A DNA stretch of 64,000 nt from Dactylonectria macrodidyma (lineage: Eukaryota > Ascomycota > Sordariomycetes > Hypocreales > Nectriaceae), in the NCBI GenBank assembly GCA_020744425.1, contig JAGMUV010000023.1, forward strand, positions 1 to 64,000, in the 5' to 3' direction. The notes under the pieces are model-generated. The model saw only the letters and a program-made list of their open reading frames with translations. It was not told the origin of the DNA and did no database searches. The position numbers and the translations under genes are program-made. Shown piece after piece: positions 48,143 through 62,011 of the stretch (position 1 is its first letter; each line of letters opens with the position of its first letter).

Positions 48143-49246
48143 CGCTATTAGAACCGCTATTCAGACTTTTATTTTTATATTATAGTGTTTCTATATTATA
48201 TATTTATATTACTTAAGTTATCTTAAGATAAAAGACTTAATTAATTAATTAACCTAATTATAAATAGACTTTTATCCCTCCTCTTTTATAAACCCTTCTT
48301 TTACTAAATCTTTTAATCTATTATAATTAATATTAAAAGTAATTATAATAGAAATTCCCTTAGTTTTTAATGCATTACTCCTTTAGTTATATATTAATTA
48401 GTATAAAATCAGCTTATAATTATATAACCTATATATTATAGCTCTTTAAGTTATTAAAGAAGGTATTATTAATAGTTATTATTTCTTTTCTTACTTCTCT
48501 TTAAACTAATTCTTCTAATAAGACTTACTTTATTTTAATCTATTAAATTATATTTTCATTTAATAAAGCTTATAAGAATAGATTCTCTTAGAAGATATAA
48601 TAACTAAAAATTATTAATTAAATAAGCTTTTTATAATTAAATTAGTTAAACTTAGCCTTTATTATAAATCTTAAGCTAAATAATTAAAATGCTCTTTATA
48701 GTTTAAAAAGTAAGTTTTATTTTTCTTTAATTCTTTTAATTAATATATATATAAGATAATTCTTATATATTAGTATTAGTAAGGGTTTATTAAACTATTA
48801 TATAATATACTATATATATATATTATATTATTTATTTAATTAGAGGGAGTTATTATAAGTTAGTTATATTATAAGCAGTTAAATTATAATATAATAGGAA
48901 TTATAAAGTAGTAATTGAATTATAACTTAGAATTATAATAAGCTTAGAATATAATAAAGTAACCCTTATAGGGCTTTTATTATATAATGATTTTACTTTC
49001 TAATATCTAGCTTTTTTATTTAGCTTTTTTATTTAGCTTTCTAACTACTTAATGCATCTTAAGGAGTTAATTAAGATAGTAAGGCTTGCATTTTAATATA
49101 ATAAAAACTCTAGTCATTCTGAGTTATTATTGCCTTAGGCTTAGGTTTTAGGCCTTTATACTATTATTTATTATTAGTTAATTTTTTATTTTTTTACTAT
49201 TTAACCTCTAGCCTCTTTCTAAATATATACTACTAAGGACTATAAT
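48143..49246 (+). mobile_element. RE-1 copy R22 (type 2) with target duplication
   Basis: It begins CGCTATTAGAACCGCTATTC and ends AAGGACTATAATTAA. ATTAATAATAAAG flanks both sides (13 bases). Two to three degraded minisatellite units. Confidence 0.82.
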
Positions 49247-49259
49247 TAATTAATAATAA

Positions 49260-49801
49260 AGTAATATATCTTATCCTTTTTTTATTATATTAAAGCTTTT
49301 TTAACTTTATAATAATATATTAATAAAAGTTTTAAAAATCCTTAAGTAGTAATTCATTCTTATTATATTAAAAAATATATATCTTAAGAATATAAATAAA
49401 AGAATATAATAAAATATAAGTTATAATTTATTATATATTATTTAAAAATACTATAATATAATCTTGAATATATTATAAATATTAAAGGCTTTTTTTCTTA
49501 CTTTTTAAAAAGTTAAATCTAATAATATATTTATAATAAGAATATAATATAATTAGCTTTTTTTTAATTAAAATAAAGTATCAAAGCTTAAAGAAATATT
49601 AATATTTATAATTAAAAGATTAATAGACTTAAATAATTAGATTAAGAATATTCTTTTTTATATACTTTTTATAAAAAAAAATATTTTAATAATATTAAAA
49701 AGTAAAAAGTATTATATATAAGAAAAAGAAAATTAAGACTTTTTAAACATAAAACTATTAATTTAAGAATTTTATAGTATATATATAAGCTTATAAACAC
49801 T
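49260..49801. other. Unidentified AT-rich sequence
   Basis: Nothing recognised. Confidence 0.35.
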
Positions 49802-51897
49802 ATTAAAGTTACAGTCCTTACTAATATATACTTAAAAAGGGGCTAGAGATTTAAATAGTTAAAATAAAATATAACTTAATAATAAATAATCGTATAAGGG
49901 CTTAAAACCTAAGCCTAAGGTAATAGTAACTTAGAATAACTAGAGTTTCTATTATATTAAAGTATAAGCCTTACTATTTTATTTAACCTTTTAAAATATA
50001 TTAAGTAATTAAAAAAGCTAAAAAAAAAGCAAAAAAAGCTAAATAGAAAAGCTAGATATTAAAAGGCAAAATTATTATATAATAAAGCTTTATAAAGGCT
50101 TTATATTTATTATATTTAAAGCTTATTATAATTTTAAATTATAATTTAATTTATTAAATACTAACTCTTTATAATTTAATTAATTTATAATAAATATTAT
50201 AAAATAGTTAATATTATATATTTTATTTTTTATAATTTAAATTTTAATAATTATTATATTCTTTTTATATAATTTAAATAATTAATCTTAATAAAAATAT
50301 AAAAACTTAATAAATTAAAAATTATAATAATAAATTAAATTTTAAATAAAATTAGAAGTTTAAAATTTTAATTTTTTATAATAAATAAACCCCATTAATC
50401 TTTTAAAACTAAAGGTAAAGATTAACTTTTTTAAGAGATTTAATAAAAAAAGAATTAAAAGGAAATTATAAAATAAATTAATAATAAAAATTAATAATTC
50501 AAAATATCTTTAGAAATATAATTATTTTGTAAATTTAATTAATATTAATAAAAAGTAAATAATATAAATTATAATAATATAATTATAATTAATATATAAA
50601 AAGACTAAAATAATAAAAGAATATATAAAAAGAGATTTATTAAATAAAAAAGGAAAAATAAGAATTTATGTTATAATTAAATTAATTAATTAATTAAGTC
50701 TTTATTTTATAATAATTTAAATAATATAAATATATAATTATATAAAATACTCTTAAAATCACTATTCAGACTTTTATTTTTATTATTTACTATATTTCTA
50801 TATAGTTATATATTTATATTACTTAAGTTATCTTAAGATAAAGGACTTAATTAATTAATTAACTTAATTATAAATAGACTCTTATCCCTCCTCTTTTAAA
50901 CCTTCTTCTATTAAATTCTTTAACTTAGGATTCCCTTAGTTTTTAATATAGTTATTACTCCTTTAGTTATATATTAATCAGTATAATATTAGCTTATAAC
51001 TATATAACCTATATATTATAGCTCTTTAAGTTATTAAAGAAGGCATTATTAATAGTTATTATTTCCTTTTATTTCTCTTTTTAAACTAATTCTTTTAATA
51101 AAACTTACTCTATTTTAATCTATTAGATTATATTCTTATTTAATAAAGCTTATAAAAATAGGTTCTTTTAGAAAATATAATAATTAAAAATTACTAATTA
51201 AATAAGCTTTTTATAATTAGGCTAGTTAAACTTAGTTTCTATTATATATTCTAAGTAAAATAGATAAAATACTCTCTATAACTTAAGAAGCAGGCTTTAA
51301 TCTTCTTTAATTCTTTTAATTAGTATATATATAAGACGATTCTTATATACTAGTATTAGTAAGGGTCTGCTAGGCTATCGTACGATGCACTATACGCGCA
51401 TTATATCATTTGTTTAGTCAGGGGGGGTCATTATAAGTCAGTTATATTACGAGCAGTTAAATTGCGATGAATTACAAAGCATTGGAATTGCGACGAGATA
51501 ACTTGGAATGCGACGAAGTGACCCTCATGGGGCTTTTATTATATGATGATTTTGCCTTCTGATATCTAGCTTTTCTATCTAGCTTTTCTATCTAGCTTTT
51601 CTATTTAGCTTTCTAATTACTTAATATATCTTAAAGAGTTAATTAAGATAGTAAGGCTTATACCTTAATATAGTAGAAACTCTAATTATTCTAAGTTACT
51701 ATTACTTTAGGCTTAGGTTTTAAGCCTTTATATTATTATTTACTATTAGTTTTTTTTTTTTTTTACTATTTAACCTCTAGCCTCTTTCTAAGTATGCGCT
51801 ACTAAGGACTATAACTTTAAAAAAAAAATTATATAAAAATATAATAATAAAGAATATAATAATAGAAAAATAAAAGTTTAAATAATACTTTTAATAA
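49802..51897 (-). mobile_element. RE-1 copy R23 (type 1), split by R24
   Basis: The tail end TTAAAGTTACAGTCC lies at 49802. The core runs to about 50750 and its last ~75 bases follow R24 at 51824-51897. Heavily AT-converted. Confidence 0.7.
50752..51820 (+). mobile_element. RE-1 copy R24 (type 2) nested in R23
   Basis: It begins CTCTTAAAATCACTATTCAG and ends GGACTATAACTTTAA plus extra A. AATTATATAAAATA lies before it and AATTATATAAAAATA after it. The middle (51360-51530) is much less mutated than either end (GCTATCGTACGATGCACTA), so it has kept CG sites unevenly. Confidence 0.82.
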
Positions 51898-52262
51898 TAA
51901 AAAGGTTAATTAAATTATTTTAATTTTAATTATTAATTATAAATAAGTATATAATTTATTAAAATAGTAATTTTACTTTATTAATTATAAATAGTATTAT
52001 AATTTAGAACTTTATAATCTTTAATTAATTTCTATTAATTTATTATTAGTTTTATAAGCTTTATAATTAATACTATTTATACATTATTTATATATTTAAA
52101 ACTAGCTTTTAAAAAAGATTATTTAAAATACCTAAGGTTTATTAATTTAATAATATAATTAAAACTAAGTAATATATAAAAGACTTTATTTAAAAGCTAT
52201 TATTATTTTTAAATCTTTATATTATTTTTAATTTATATTTAATTATAATTTAGTCTTTATTA
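51898..52262. other. Unidentified AT-rich sequence
   Basis: Nothing recognised. Confidence 0.35.
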
Positions 52263-53340
52263 TTAAAGTTATAGTCCTTTAGTAGTATATACTTAAAGAG
52301 AGACTAGAGATTAAATAGTAAAAAAAATAAAAATAACTTATAGTAAATAATAATATAAGGGCTTAAAACCTAAGCTTAAAATAATAATTAAGAATGATTA
52401 GAGTTTTTATTATATTAAAGTATAAGCCTTACTATTTTAATTAACTCTTTAAAATATATCAAGTAATTAAAAAGCCAAATAAAAAACTAAATAAAAAAGC
52501 TAAATAGAAAAGCTAAATAAAAAAGTTAAATATTAAAAAGTAAAATCATTATATAATAAAAGCCTTATAAAAAAAGCTAACTTCTATATTTATTATATTT
52601 TAAACTTATTATAATTTTAAATTATAATTTAATTTATTAAAGAATAATTATAATAAATATTATAATAAATATTTAATATAATATATTCTATACTTTTAAT
52701 AACTTAAGTTTTAATAATTATTATACTCTTTTTATATATAATTTTAATACTAAGCTTAATAAAAATATAAAAACCCTTAATATATTAAAAGCTATAATAA
52801 TAGAATATAATCTTAAAAAAATTAAAACTATTAAAATTTAATAACTTTTTAATAATAAATAAGTTACTTTAATAATCTTTAAAATTAAAGTATTCTTAAG
52901 ATTATACTTTTTTAAAAATAATTAATAATTTAAGAATTAAATTTAAAAATAAATAATATTTTTTAAAGTAATTAATAATAAAGTTAATATTTAAAATACT
53001 TGTAAAAAGATAATATTTTTTAAATTATTAATTAATATTAATAAGTTATAAATAATATAAGTTATAAATAATATAATTATTATTAATATATAAAATAATT
53101 AATATATTAAAAACTAAGAGAATTTTATAATTATTTTTAATATTAATTATAATAAGTTAAAAGATTTAATAAAAGAAGGTTAATTCTTAATAATTAAGAG
53201 AAAAGAAATAAGAGTCTATTTATAATTAAGTTAATTAATTAATTAAGTCTTTTATTTTAAGATAACTTAAATGATATAAATATATAATATAAAAATATAA
53301 AAATATAAAAATAAAAGTCTGAATAGCGGTTTTAATAGCG
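52263..53340 (-). mobile_element. RE-1 copy R25 (type 1) with target duplication
   Basis: Tail end TTAAAGTTATAGTCC at 52263; terminus AGCGGTTTTAATAGCG at 53340. GTCTTTATTA occurs on both sides. The minisatellite is degraded. Confidence 0.78.
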
Positions 53341-53573
53341 CTGGTCTTTATTATAAAATAGTTTAATAATATAAATCTTTATTTTAATTAAGAATAACCT
53401 TTACTTATATTAAGAAAGTTATTAACTTATTATAATACTATTTTATAATATTCTTATATTTAAAAAAAAAAGACTATATTTTTATTATTATATTAAATAA
53501 TTAGACTTTTAATATATTTATAATTAATTAACTTATTATATTATAATTTATATTATTTTAAATCACTATTAAA
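53341..53573. repeat. Family D repeat, copy 2 (empty site for M5)
   Basis: Matches the two flanks of M5 (15650-15698, 16124-16230) without interruption. Confidence 0.6.
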
Positions 53574-54741
53574 ACTGCTATTTAGACTTTTATTTTTATA
53601 TTATTATATTTTTATATAATTATATATTTATATTACTTAAGTTATTTTAAAATAAAAGACTTAATTAATTAATTAACCTAATTATAAATAGACTCTTATT
53701 CCTTTTCTTTTAACTTTTAAAAACTAATCTTCTTTTATTAAATTCTTTAATTATTTTAAAATTCTTTTAGTTTTTAATATAATTATTAATTAATTTATAT
53801 ATTAATAATTTAAAGAATTTTTTTTTTTTAAAAATATTTTAAATATTAATTTTATTATTAATTATTTTAAAAAGTATTATTTATTTTTAATCTAATTTTT
53901 AAATTATTAATTACTTTTAAAAAAATATAATTTTAAAAATACTTTAATTTTAAAAATTACTAAAGTAACTTATTTATTATTAAAAAGTTATTAAATCTTA
54001 ATAATTCTAATTTTTTTAAAACTATATTTTATTATTATAGCTTTTAATTTATTAAAAGTTTTTATATTTTTATTAAATTTAATATTTAAATTATATATAA
54101 AAAGAGTATTATTATTAAAATTACTATTTAGACTTTTATTTTTATATTATTATATTCCTTATTATTATATTTTTATATAGTTATATATTTATATTCCTTA
54201 AGTTATTATAAAATAAAAGATTTAATTAATTAATTAACTTAGTTATAAATAGACTCTTATTCTTCTTCTTTTAACTATTAAAAACTTATTAATAAAACCT
54301 CTTTTTATTATATCCTTTTATTATTCTTAGTCTTTTTATATATTAATAATAGTTATATTACTTATAACTTATATTATTTACTCCTTATTAATATTAGCTA
54401 ATAATTTTAAAAATATTATTTCTTCTAAAGATATTTTAATTATTAGCTTTACTATTAGTTATTTTAAAAAGTATTATTTATTTTTAATTTAGTTTTTAAA
54501 TTATTAATTACTTTTAAAAAAGTATAGTCTTAAGAATACCTTAGTCTTAAAGATTACTAAAATAACCTACTTACTATTAGAGAGTTATTAAGTCTTAATA
54601 GTTCTAGTTTTTTTAAGACTATAATCTATAATTATAGTCTTTAGCTTATTAAGAATTTCTATATTCTTACTAAGCTTAGTATTTAAGTTATATATAGAAA
54701 GAGTATAGTAATTATTAAAACCTGAGTTATTAAAAGTATTT

Positions 54742-55902
54742 TTTTTTAAAGTTATAGTCTTTAGCAGTGTATACTCAGAGAGGGGCCAGAGGTTAAATAG
54801 TAAAAAAAAAAAAAAAAAAAACAACTAATAGTAAATAACAGTATGAAGGCCTAAAACTCAAGCCTAAGGCAATAGTAATTCAGAATGACTAGAGTTTCTA
54901 CTACATTAGAGTGTAAGCCTTACTATCCTAATCAACCCTTTAAAATGCATTAAGCAGCTAGAAAGCTAGATAGAAAAGCTAGATAGAAAAGCTAGATAGA
55001 AAAGCTAGATAGAAAAGCTAGATATCAGAAGGCAAAATCGTTATATAATAAAAGCCCTATAAGGGCTCATCGCAATTCTAATCACATCACAATTTAATAA
55101 TCACAATTCAACTTATTAAAGATTAGCTTTATTTTTAAGCTACTTACTTATAATATAACTGACTTATAATAACCCCCCCTAACTAAATAAATAATATAAT
55201 ACACATATAGTATATTATATAATAGCCTAGTAAACCCTTACTAATATTAGTATATAAGAATCATCTTATATATATATTAGCTAAAAGAATTAAAGAAGAT
55301 TAAAGCTTACTTCTTAAGCTATAAAGAGCATTTTACTTATTTAGCTTAGAATATATAATAAAGGCTAAGTTTAGCTAATTTAATTATAAAAGGCTTATTT
55401 AGCTAATGATTTTTAATTACTATATCTTCTAAAAGAACCTATTCTTATAAGCCTTATTAAATAAGGATATAATCTAATAGATTAAGATAGAGTAAGTCTT
55501 ATTAAAGGAATTAGCTTAAAAGGAAGTAAAGAAAGAAATAATAACTATTAATAATACTTTCTTTAATAACTTAAAAAGTACTAACTATAATATATAGATT
55601 ATATAATTATAAGCTGACCTTATACTAATTAATATATAGCTAAAGGAATAATAACTGCATTAAAAACTAAGAGAATCTTACTATAATTACTTTTAATATT
55701 AACTATAATAGGTTAAAGGATTTAGTAGAAGAAGGTTTTATAAGAGAAGAGAGATAAGAGTCTATCTATAACTAGGTTAATTAATTAATTGAGTCCTTCG
55801 TCTTAAGACAACTCAAGCAATGCAAATACATAACTGTACAAAAACGTAATAACGAGGAACGTAGTAGTATAGAAATAAAAGTCCGAATAGCGGTTTTAAT
55901 AA
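54742..55902 (-). mobile_element. RE-1 copy R28 (type 2) nested in R27, with target duplication
   Basis: The tail end AAAGTTATAGTC follows a T-run at about 54742; terminus AGCGGTTTTAATAA near 55902. TGAGTTATTAARAGTA lies on both sides. Five minisatellite units lie at about 54965-55022. Confidence 0.85.
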
Positions 55903-55926
55903 TGAGTTATTAAGAGTATAGAGTGT

Positions 55927-56119
55927 TATAACGGGAGCGTCTGGAGTGCTAGACCCAGGGTGGGGTCAATATATAACTAGGACGCACGGGGCAGGCTATA
56001 CAGACTATTAATGCGTCTACGCGTCTACGCACCTGCCCGCTTTCTCTTTCCTCTTTATTATAGTATTCTTATAATACAGTAGCATTACCTCTTGAGTTAA
56101 TCTTATACAGCCCGTAATA
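55927..56119 (+). repeat. Chromovirus 5' LTR
   Basis: 193 bp, TATAACGGGAGCG to CCCGTAATA. It differs from the 3' LTR only by transitions (roughly twenty), including the converted first TG. Confidence 0.93.
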
Positions 56120-56299
56120 TTATACTACAATCCTTTATTCTTTCTACTTATATCTTGATTAACTCTGATGCGCGTTAGTATGAGGTTAATCGTCGCGTTA
56201 GATCTGACTATAGATCCGCCTACCTGCAGCGAAACGCAGGTATGAATAGCAAACTACTGTTAACTAGAACCAATTAGTAGTCAATATGATCAGGAGTTC

Positions 56300-57816
56300 T
56301 GAGTTAGGCGCGTAGAGCGCTAATAAAGAGGGCATTAATAAAGCACGCTAAGAGAGCGCCTTTTATTAGTAGGTCTAGCAATACCTCGCTAAGTCCGTAG
56401 ATGAGGATAGCGAAGGGACTACTAATACAGAAGATAACGAAGGGATATCTATTAGACTTTTTGCGCGACTCGCAGCAGATTCTATCGAAGAAGATTTAAA
56501 CGCTTGAACCTACGAGATCATAGATAATAGCCGATTCACAGTCTATATAAAAGACTAGGATAGGAGATTTAGGAACCTCCTGATTAATGCTGATAATATT
56601 GAATCGATGGTCTAGAAATACCCTAAGGTGCGAGCTTTGATAATTCGCAATTTTGCTAAGCAATTAGTAATCAGAGGGCAGCAAGACGAGCTTATTAAGC
56701 TATATAATAAGTACATTAAGATAACCGAGCGACTTATTAAAGAGTATAATAAGGCAATTAAGGCTAAAGCGATAGCCTATGCTGAGGTAATATGGATTAA
56801 TAAGGAACTAGTACGGTTAAAAGCAGCATAGCATACTGTCCCTCTCTACAAAGACACGCCTCTTAGGAGCGAGACAACGGCTAAGACTAAGCTGCGCTAG
56901 AAGTGGGAGAGTGACCCACCCGAGCTTAATAATGGTAAGGAACCGGACTTCGAAGACTAGCTCATCAAAGCCAGATGCAAGCTACGACGCAACAGCCCAT
57001 AAGACTACCCTAAAGAGGAGGATAAAGTATATTATATTTTCAGTTATTGTAAGGGTATCGCGGCTGCCTATTTACGCCCCCGCATGCCTAAGAATGCGGA
57101 GGAAGATGCCTTTAAGACTGCTAAAGATGTCTTCTAAGCCCTAACGACCCTCTTCTAGAATAAGAATAAGAAGATCAAAGCGCAAGAGGAGTTCAAGGCC
57201 TTAAGATACTATACTAATAGTAGCTGGCATAGCTTCTACGTTAAGTTCTTAGCTATAGTGAATAACGCTAAGATCCTTAAAAGGGATTAGAAGGAAGAGC
57301 TCTATAATAAAGTGCTAGTAAAGATAAAACGTACTATAGCTATATAGCACTTTACTAAAGAGGTAAGCTTTAATACCTTTATAGTAGTGCTTAGTAATAT
57401 TATAGTAATAGAAGAGGCCTATGTAAAGACCTTAATAAAGAAAGATAGTAAGAGGACTAGCAAGTTATAGACTAGTAAGAGCAATAATACTACTACTAAA
57501 AAGAAGGATACTAAGAAGTTAATAACTTTAATACTTAAGTACTTAAAGACTAAGATTAATAGTAAATAGACTTTTAAGGACTTAGAGGTTCGTAAGCTAG
57601 CTAAAGAAGGGAAGTGCTTTAAGTATAAGAAAGTTAGCTATACTTACTAGGAGTGTCCGGAGGGGGGCGAAGTGAATGAAGTTCGTGCTAAGGCTAAGAA
57701 GGTAGGGCGGATGATTATTATTGCAATCCCTAATGAATCAGATGAGTCATCCTCTGAGTCAGAAAAAGATAAGTCTTAGAAGAAGTCTCCTCTCTAAGAC
57801 CTGAATTGCAATTACT
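56300..57816 (+). pseudogene. gag: gag remnant of the chromovirus
   Basis: The frame with 56628 carries the nucleocapsid precursor. A charged helical N-terminal part lies at 56628-56831. A capsid-like section follows at about 56945-57250 (segments EEDKVYYIFSYCKG and FKTAKDVF). A Lys-rich linker leads to a zinc knuckle at 57615-57656. The knuckle spacing C-x2-C-x4-H-x4-C is exact, but the second Cys and the His are both Tyr codons (TAT), as expected from G-to-A and C-to-T change. A Ser/Glu/Asp-rich tail (57735-57780) precedes a stop near 57814. Several TAG/TAA codons interrupt the frame. The true start is not identifiable. Confidence 0.8.
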
Positions 57817-58250
57817 AATCTTTAATGAGGGCTTAATTAATATAGATAAACTACTTAGTGAAGAGAAGCTCTACCGTCCCTATATAATAGTAAGTTTAGG
57901 GTTAGTAATTAAAGTTAAAGGTCTATATAATACTAGAGCGGATAGTTATATCTTTATAAATAAGGATCTAGCCCTAAGGATATACTAATAACTATAGAGC
58001 TGTTAAATCCTAATCCTAAGGCGGGGACTCGCTATTAAGGGATATAAGGGCAGATGATAATGGATTACTTATATTATAGTAGTAACGCTAGATATAGATA
58101 GTAGATGATAGCTAAATTATCCGATATTAGAACTCAGAATGTATTAAGAGCTAATTATTAGAAGGAAGTAATTTAAGAAGTATAATATAGAAATCTTTAC
58201 TAAACATTACTGTTTATAATAGCCTAATAATAGGCTGAAGGATTACCTTA
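57806..58250 (+). pseudogene. pol: Aspartic protease domain remnant (start of pol)
   Basis: In the pol frame, NTRAD followed by SYIFIN stands at 57929-57961 where retroviral-type proteases have DTGAD. The catalytic Asp (GAT to AAT) and the Gly (GGA to AGA) are both lost by G-to-A change. Retroviral-type proteases cleave the polyprotein; this one could not. The frame is -1 relative to gag and overlaps its end by a few bases, consistent with programmed frameshifting in the ancestor. No slippery site was identified. Confidence 0.75.
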
Positions 58251-58699
58251 ATAGTGATATTATGATACTGATGTCTTTATTAAAGGGCCCTTGCTGTTTA
58301 AGGCCAGCAGACTAGGCTAATATAGAATGACGCAACTAACTAAGCGTAGAATAAAAGAAGGCCTGTAAGAATCGGATCCTTAGGAGGGGAGATCGCCTAC
58401 TAAAGAGGCAATAGTTAGATAATGCTAAAGAGAATATAGCTAAGATGGATAGGGCATTGAAGGATATAGCGCCCTCTTTTCTGATAAGGGACTTTAATAC
58501 TGAGCTAGTGATGATCTAAGCTGACTTACTATAGTGATTAATGATTAATACTAAGGGAGTCATAATTGAAATTAGTATTATTAGTGCTAGTAGGTGGTAG
58601 GAGAGGGTGGTTAAGCAGGAGGATACTAAATGAATCGGTGAAGTCACCCTTTAGGAGATTGATAAGATTATTGAAGAATGATTAGAACGGAGAGAAGCT

Positions 58700-59740
58700 A
58701 GAGGGGAGAACCTTTATAAAGATATATCTGAATTAAGGGAGAAGGTAGAGTCAAAGTTGCTTTAATAGCACTTATACTTGCGATATGCCTTCTTTAAGGC
58801 TAAGTCTAATGCCTTACTACCTTACTAGCCAGGTGTTAATATAAAGCTAGAATTAAAAGAGCTAATCCTTAATAGTTAGAAGGTCCTGCTAATATATAAG
58901 TTAAGCTTTGAATAGCTAGAAGTAATAAGGAATTATATTGAGAAGCATTTGTAGAAAGGATTTATTATATTAGTAGCTAATGCGCTATATGTATTACTAG
59001 TCCTATTTATAAAAAAGAAGAATAGTAGATAGTGCTTCTATGTAGACTATAGGAAGCTTAATGAGTTAATAGTGAAGGAATATTATGCACTACTTCTAAT
59101 AGAAGAAACCCAGTCAAGGCTAGTAAAGGCAAAAGTATTTATGAAACTTGACATCTAATAGGCCTTCTATTGGATGCGGATATCCCTGGAATCTGAGGAT
59201 CTCATAGCCTTCAAGACTCAGTATAGTACCTATAAGTATAAGGTAGTACTATTTGGTCTGACTAACGGCCCTTCATACTTCTAAGCTTATATTAACTACA
59301 TTCTAATAGATCTCCTAGACGTCTGCTATATAGTATATATTGATGATATTCTCATTTACTTAGAAAATGTTAAAGACTACGAAGCGCATATTAATACAGT
59401 CTTAGAACGACTGATTGTAGCAGGGTTGTAGGTAGATATCGATAAGTCAGAATTCTATATTATAAAGACAGAGTTCTTAGGCTTTATAATTACGATAAAT
59501 AGGATCTGGATAGACCTGAAAAAGATAAAAGCCATTATAGACTGAGAAGAACCAATAAACGTACGGGGAGTATAGGCCTTCCTTAGGTTTTGTAACTTCT
59601 ACTGAAAGTTCATCGAGTTTTATAATCAGATAGCGCGACTGCTTATACTATTAATGAAGAAGGGGATCCTATAGAGGTAGACTGAAGAGGAGACGATTGC
59701 AATAAAGGCTATGAAGTTGGCGATTTCATCAGCTCCGTGC
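58700..59740 (+). pseudogene. pol: Reverse transcriptase domain remnant
   Basis: Recognisable blocks in one frame: FYVDYRKLNEL (about 59038), KLDI followed by two stops and AFYWMRI at the first catalytic Asp (about 59145), FGLTNGPSYF (about 59250), the catalytic YIDDI at 59336-59350, and EFLGFII (about 59472). The active-site Asp residues are intact, but the domain is interrupted by many TAG, TAA and TGA codons at positions expected for Gln, Arg or Trp. In the ancestor it copied element RNA into cDNA in cytoplasmic particles. Confidence 0.92.
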
Positions 59741-60140
59741 TAGGCCTAGTACGACCCTCTCCGTAATACGATCGTCAAGACCGATGCGTCAGGAGGTGTA
59801 GTAGCTGCAGTACTAACCCAGAAGAGCGAAGACAGGGACTGGCACCCCGTAGCTTTCTTCTCTAAGACGATGAACGATGCAGAAATGCATTACCCAATTT
59901 ACGACTAGGAGATGCTCGCAGTAGTGCTAGTCTTAAAGGAATAGAATGCTGAGCTCTTAGGGCTCTAACGGCAATTCCTAGTTATTACTAATCATAAAGC
60001 CCTTAAGTACTTCTTAATAAAATAACGCCTTAATAGCAAGTAAGCATAGTAAGCGAACGACCTGGTACCTTATAACTTTAAGATTACTTACTGTCTGAAG
60101 TAAGAGAATATTATAGTAAATGCTCTGTCTTAAAAGTCGT
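59741..60140 (+). pseudogene. pol: RNase H domain remnant
   Basis: KTDASGG at about 59777-59797, then VLTQ, HPVAFFSKTMN (about 59842-59874) and HYPIYD (about 59890) follow the reverse transcriptase in the same frame, as in all Ty3/Gypsy polyproteins. TAG codons replace Asp/Gln neighbours. Confidence 0.88.
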
Positions 60141-60479
60141 CCGAACTGGCTATATAGAAGGCATAATAAGAAGCTGCGTAGAATAAGGTACTGCTAAGTC
60201 AGGACCTAGTAATTAGTTCTATTGACTATAAGGTCATAGCCAGCCCCTATACTGAGCCTGATTTTAAAGAAGGACTAGAGGTAGTATTGATCGGAGCTGA
60301 AGCTGTTAAGTCCTCGGTCAGCTCTGAGAGAGAGGCTATCTAAGTGCTAGAAGGATAGCAGCTGCTTAATGCCATCCTCCAGGCTAATAGGGCCTCTTCT
60401 TAATCACAGCCCTACTAAAAGAACGCAAAGAAGAAGGCCAATAGTTGGACGATGGATGAAGGTATAGTTTGCTAGAACT

Positions 60480-61240
60480 AGCGCATTTTTATTCTGGATG
60501 AAGGTATTCTCCGAACGCTGGTTATTAAGGAGAACCACTGCAAGCTTAATATAGCCTACCTAGAATATAATAAAACCGTCAGATTAGTTACTAAGAGGTT
60601 CTAGTAGCTAGGCTTATCGGCTAACGTCGATCAGTTCTAGGCAAATTGTAAGCTATATAGAAGAGCTTATACTAATAGAGATAAGACCCCTAGATTACTA
60701 TACTTATTAGAAGTCTTATACCGGATTTAGTAGTATATTATAATAGACTTTCATTATATACCTAAGGATAAGAATGGATATGACTATATATAAGTAGTTA
60801 TTAATCGGCTTAGTAAGATCGCTTTTTCTATACCTTACTACTAGATAGTAATAGTAAAGGACGTTGCGTATATATACTATTACTATGTTTACTGTGTTTT
60901 TAGAGTGCTGGAGATGGTAACGTCAGACCGAGGACTATAGTTTATTGCTGCCTTTATGGATAAGCTATATAAGCTTATCAGAGTGAAGTAGAAACTAAGC
61001 ATAGTAGAGCACCCCCAGACAGACGGGAATACTAAGATCTATAACTAGTATTTAAACTACTGACTATAACTGTTTATTAACTATTATTAAGATGACTAAA
61101 GTGAACTATTACTATTAATAGACTATGTATAGATAAATCTTTACTATGAGTTACTAGGTATAGAACTAATAAGACTATTACTTAGTTACTTATTCTGATC
61201 CTAACTCAACTAGGATAAGAGAACTGACCTTAAGGGCTGT
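60480..61240 (+). pseudogene. pol: Integrase remnant with changed catalytic Glu
   Basis: The zinc-binding part ends at ANCKLYRRA (about 60640-60666), where CxxC is expected; the second Cys is Tyr. The core has IIDF (Asp codon 60746-60748), VINRLSK (about 60800), TSDRG (about 60922) and EHPQTDGNTK (about 61010-61036). The third catalytic residue, Glu in the family's GNTE motif, is Lys (AAG at 61034-61036), a G-to-A change. The integrase therefore lacks its DDE triad. Confidence 0.88.
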
Positions 61241-61645
61241 AAAATAAAAGCTGAATGTTTATTAAAGGAGGATGCCTAGTAATATGCTAAGCGGATTGCA
61301 GACTCTATTAAAGTTACTAGGCAGAATCTCCACTAGGCGTAAGAATAGCAGATCCGCTAAGCTAATAAGAAGCGCTAGGAACCGGATTTTATAGTTAGGG
61401 ATAAAGTCTGGGTTAATATGCACAGACTTATAAATATAAGACCTAGCTAGGCATTAGACTGGAGGAAGAGAGGGCTATAGACTATTATAGAATAAGTCAG
61501 GCATTTATACTGTTTAAACTTACCCTCTTTATAGTATATAAACCTAACTCTATATGCAGATCGGTTATAGCGTTATTCTAATAATCCTATGCTAGGGTAG
61601 GATAAGGACCTACTATTACCTAAAGTCATTAATAGTACTAAAGAG

Positions 61646-61800
61646 TATGAAGTTCATAAGGTTAAGGAGTCATAGTATAATAAGTATAATAAATAGCTCT
61701 AATATAGAGTAGACTGGGTTAGATATAACCCTGACGATAAATAGTACTCTACTGAAAACTTTAAGAACGCACTAATGTAACTAAAGGAGTTCTATAAGGA
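61646..61800 (+). pseudogene. pol: Chromodomain remnant at the pol C terminus
   Basis: YEVHKVKES, then YRVDWVRYNPDD and STENFKNA, match the chromodomain layout (YEVEKI, YLVKWxGYxxxxxTWEPxxNL). In chromoviruses this domain directs integration to histone-marked heterochromatin. The frame is the same as integrase. A basic tail follows (about 61900-61960). Confidence 0.85.
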
Positions 61801-62011
61801 ATATTCAGAAGCACCTAGGCCACTAAAGCGATTATAGGCCTAGGTCGACGCGGCTGCTGCAGATACGGACGTACTAGAGCACCCTAACGATAATCAACCG
61901 ATCAAACTAGGCCGGGGGCCTAAGAAAGCACGACGGAAACGAAGAGTCTTCATCATCTAGTAATTATGAGAATTTGATAACTTGCGCTCACGCAGCCGTT
62001 TTAAGCACCTT

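Noticed and set aside
54588..54824. 78-residue minus-strand open frame
   Set aside because: It spans the junction of two RE-1 copies and a poly-A/T run.
56120..56140. Primer binding site of the chromovirus
   Set aside because: The bases after the 5' LTR (TTATACTACAATCC) do not match a tRNA 3' end that I can recognise, so no site was annotated.
56911..57144. 77-residue open frame in the chromovirus
   Set aside because: It lies in the wrong frame; the gag frame beside it carries the capsid-like residues.
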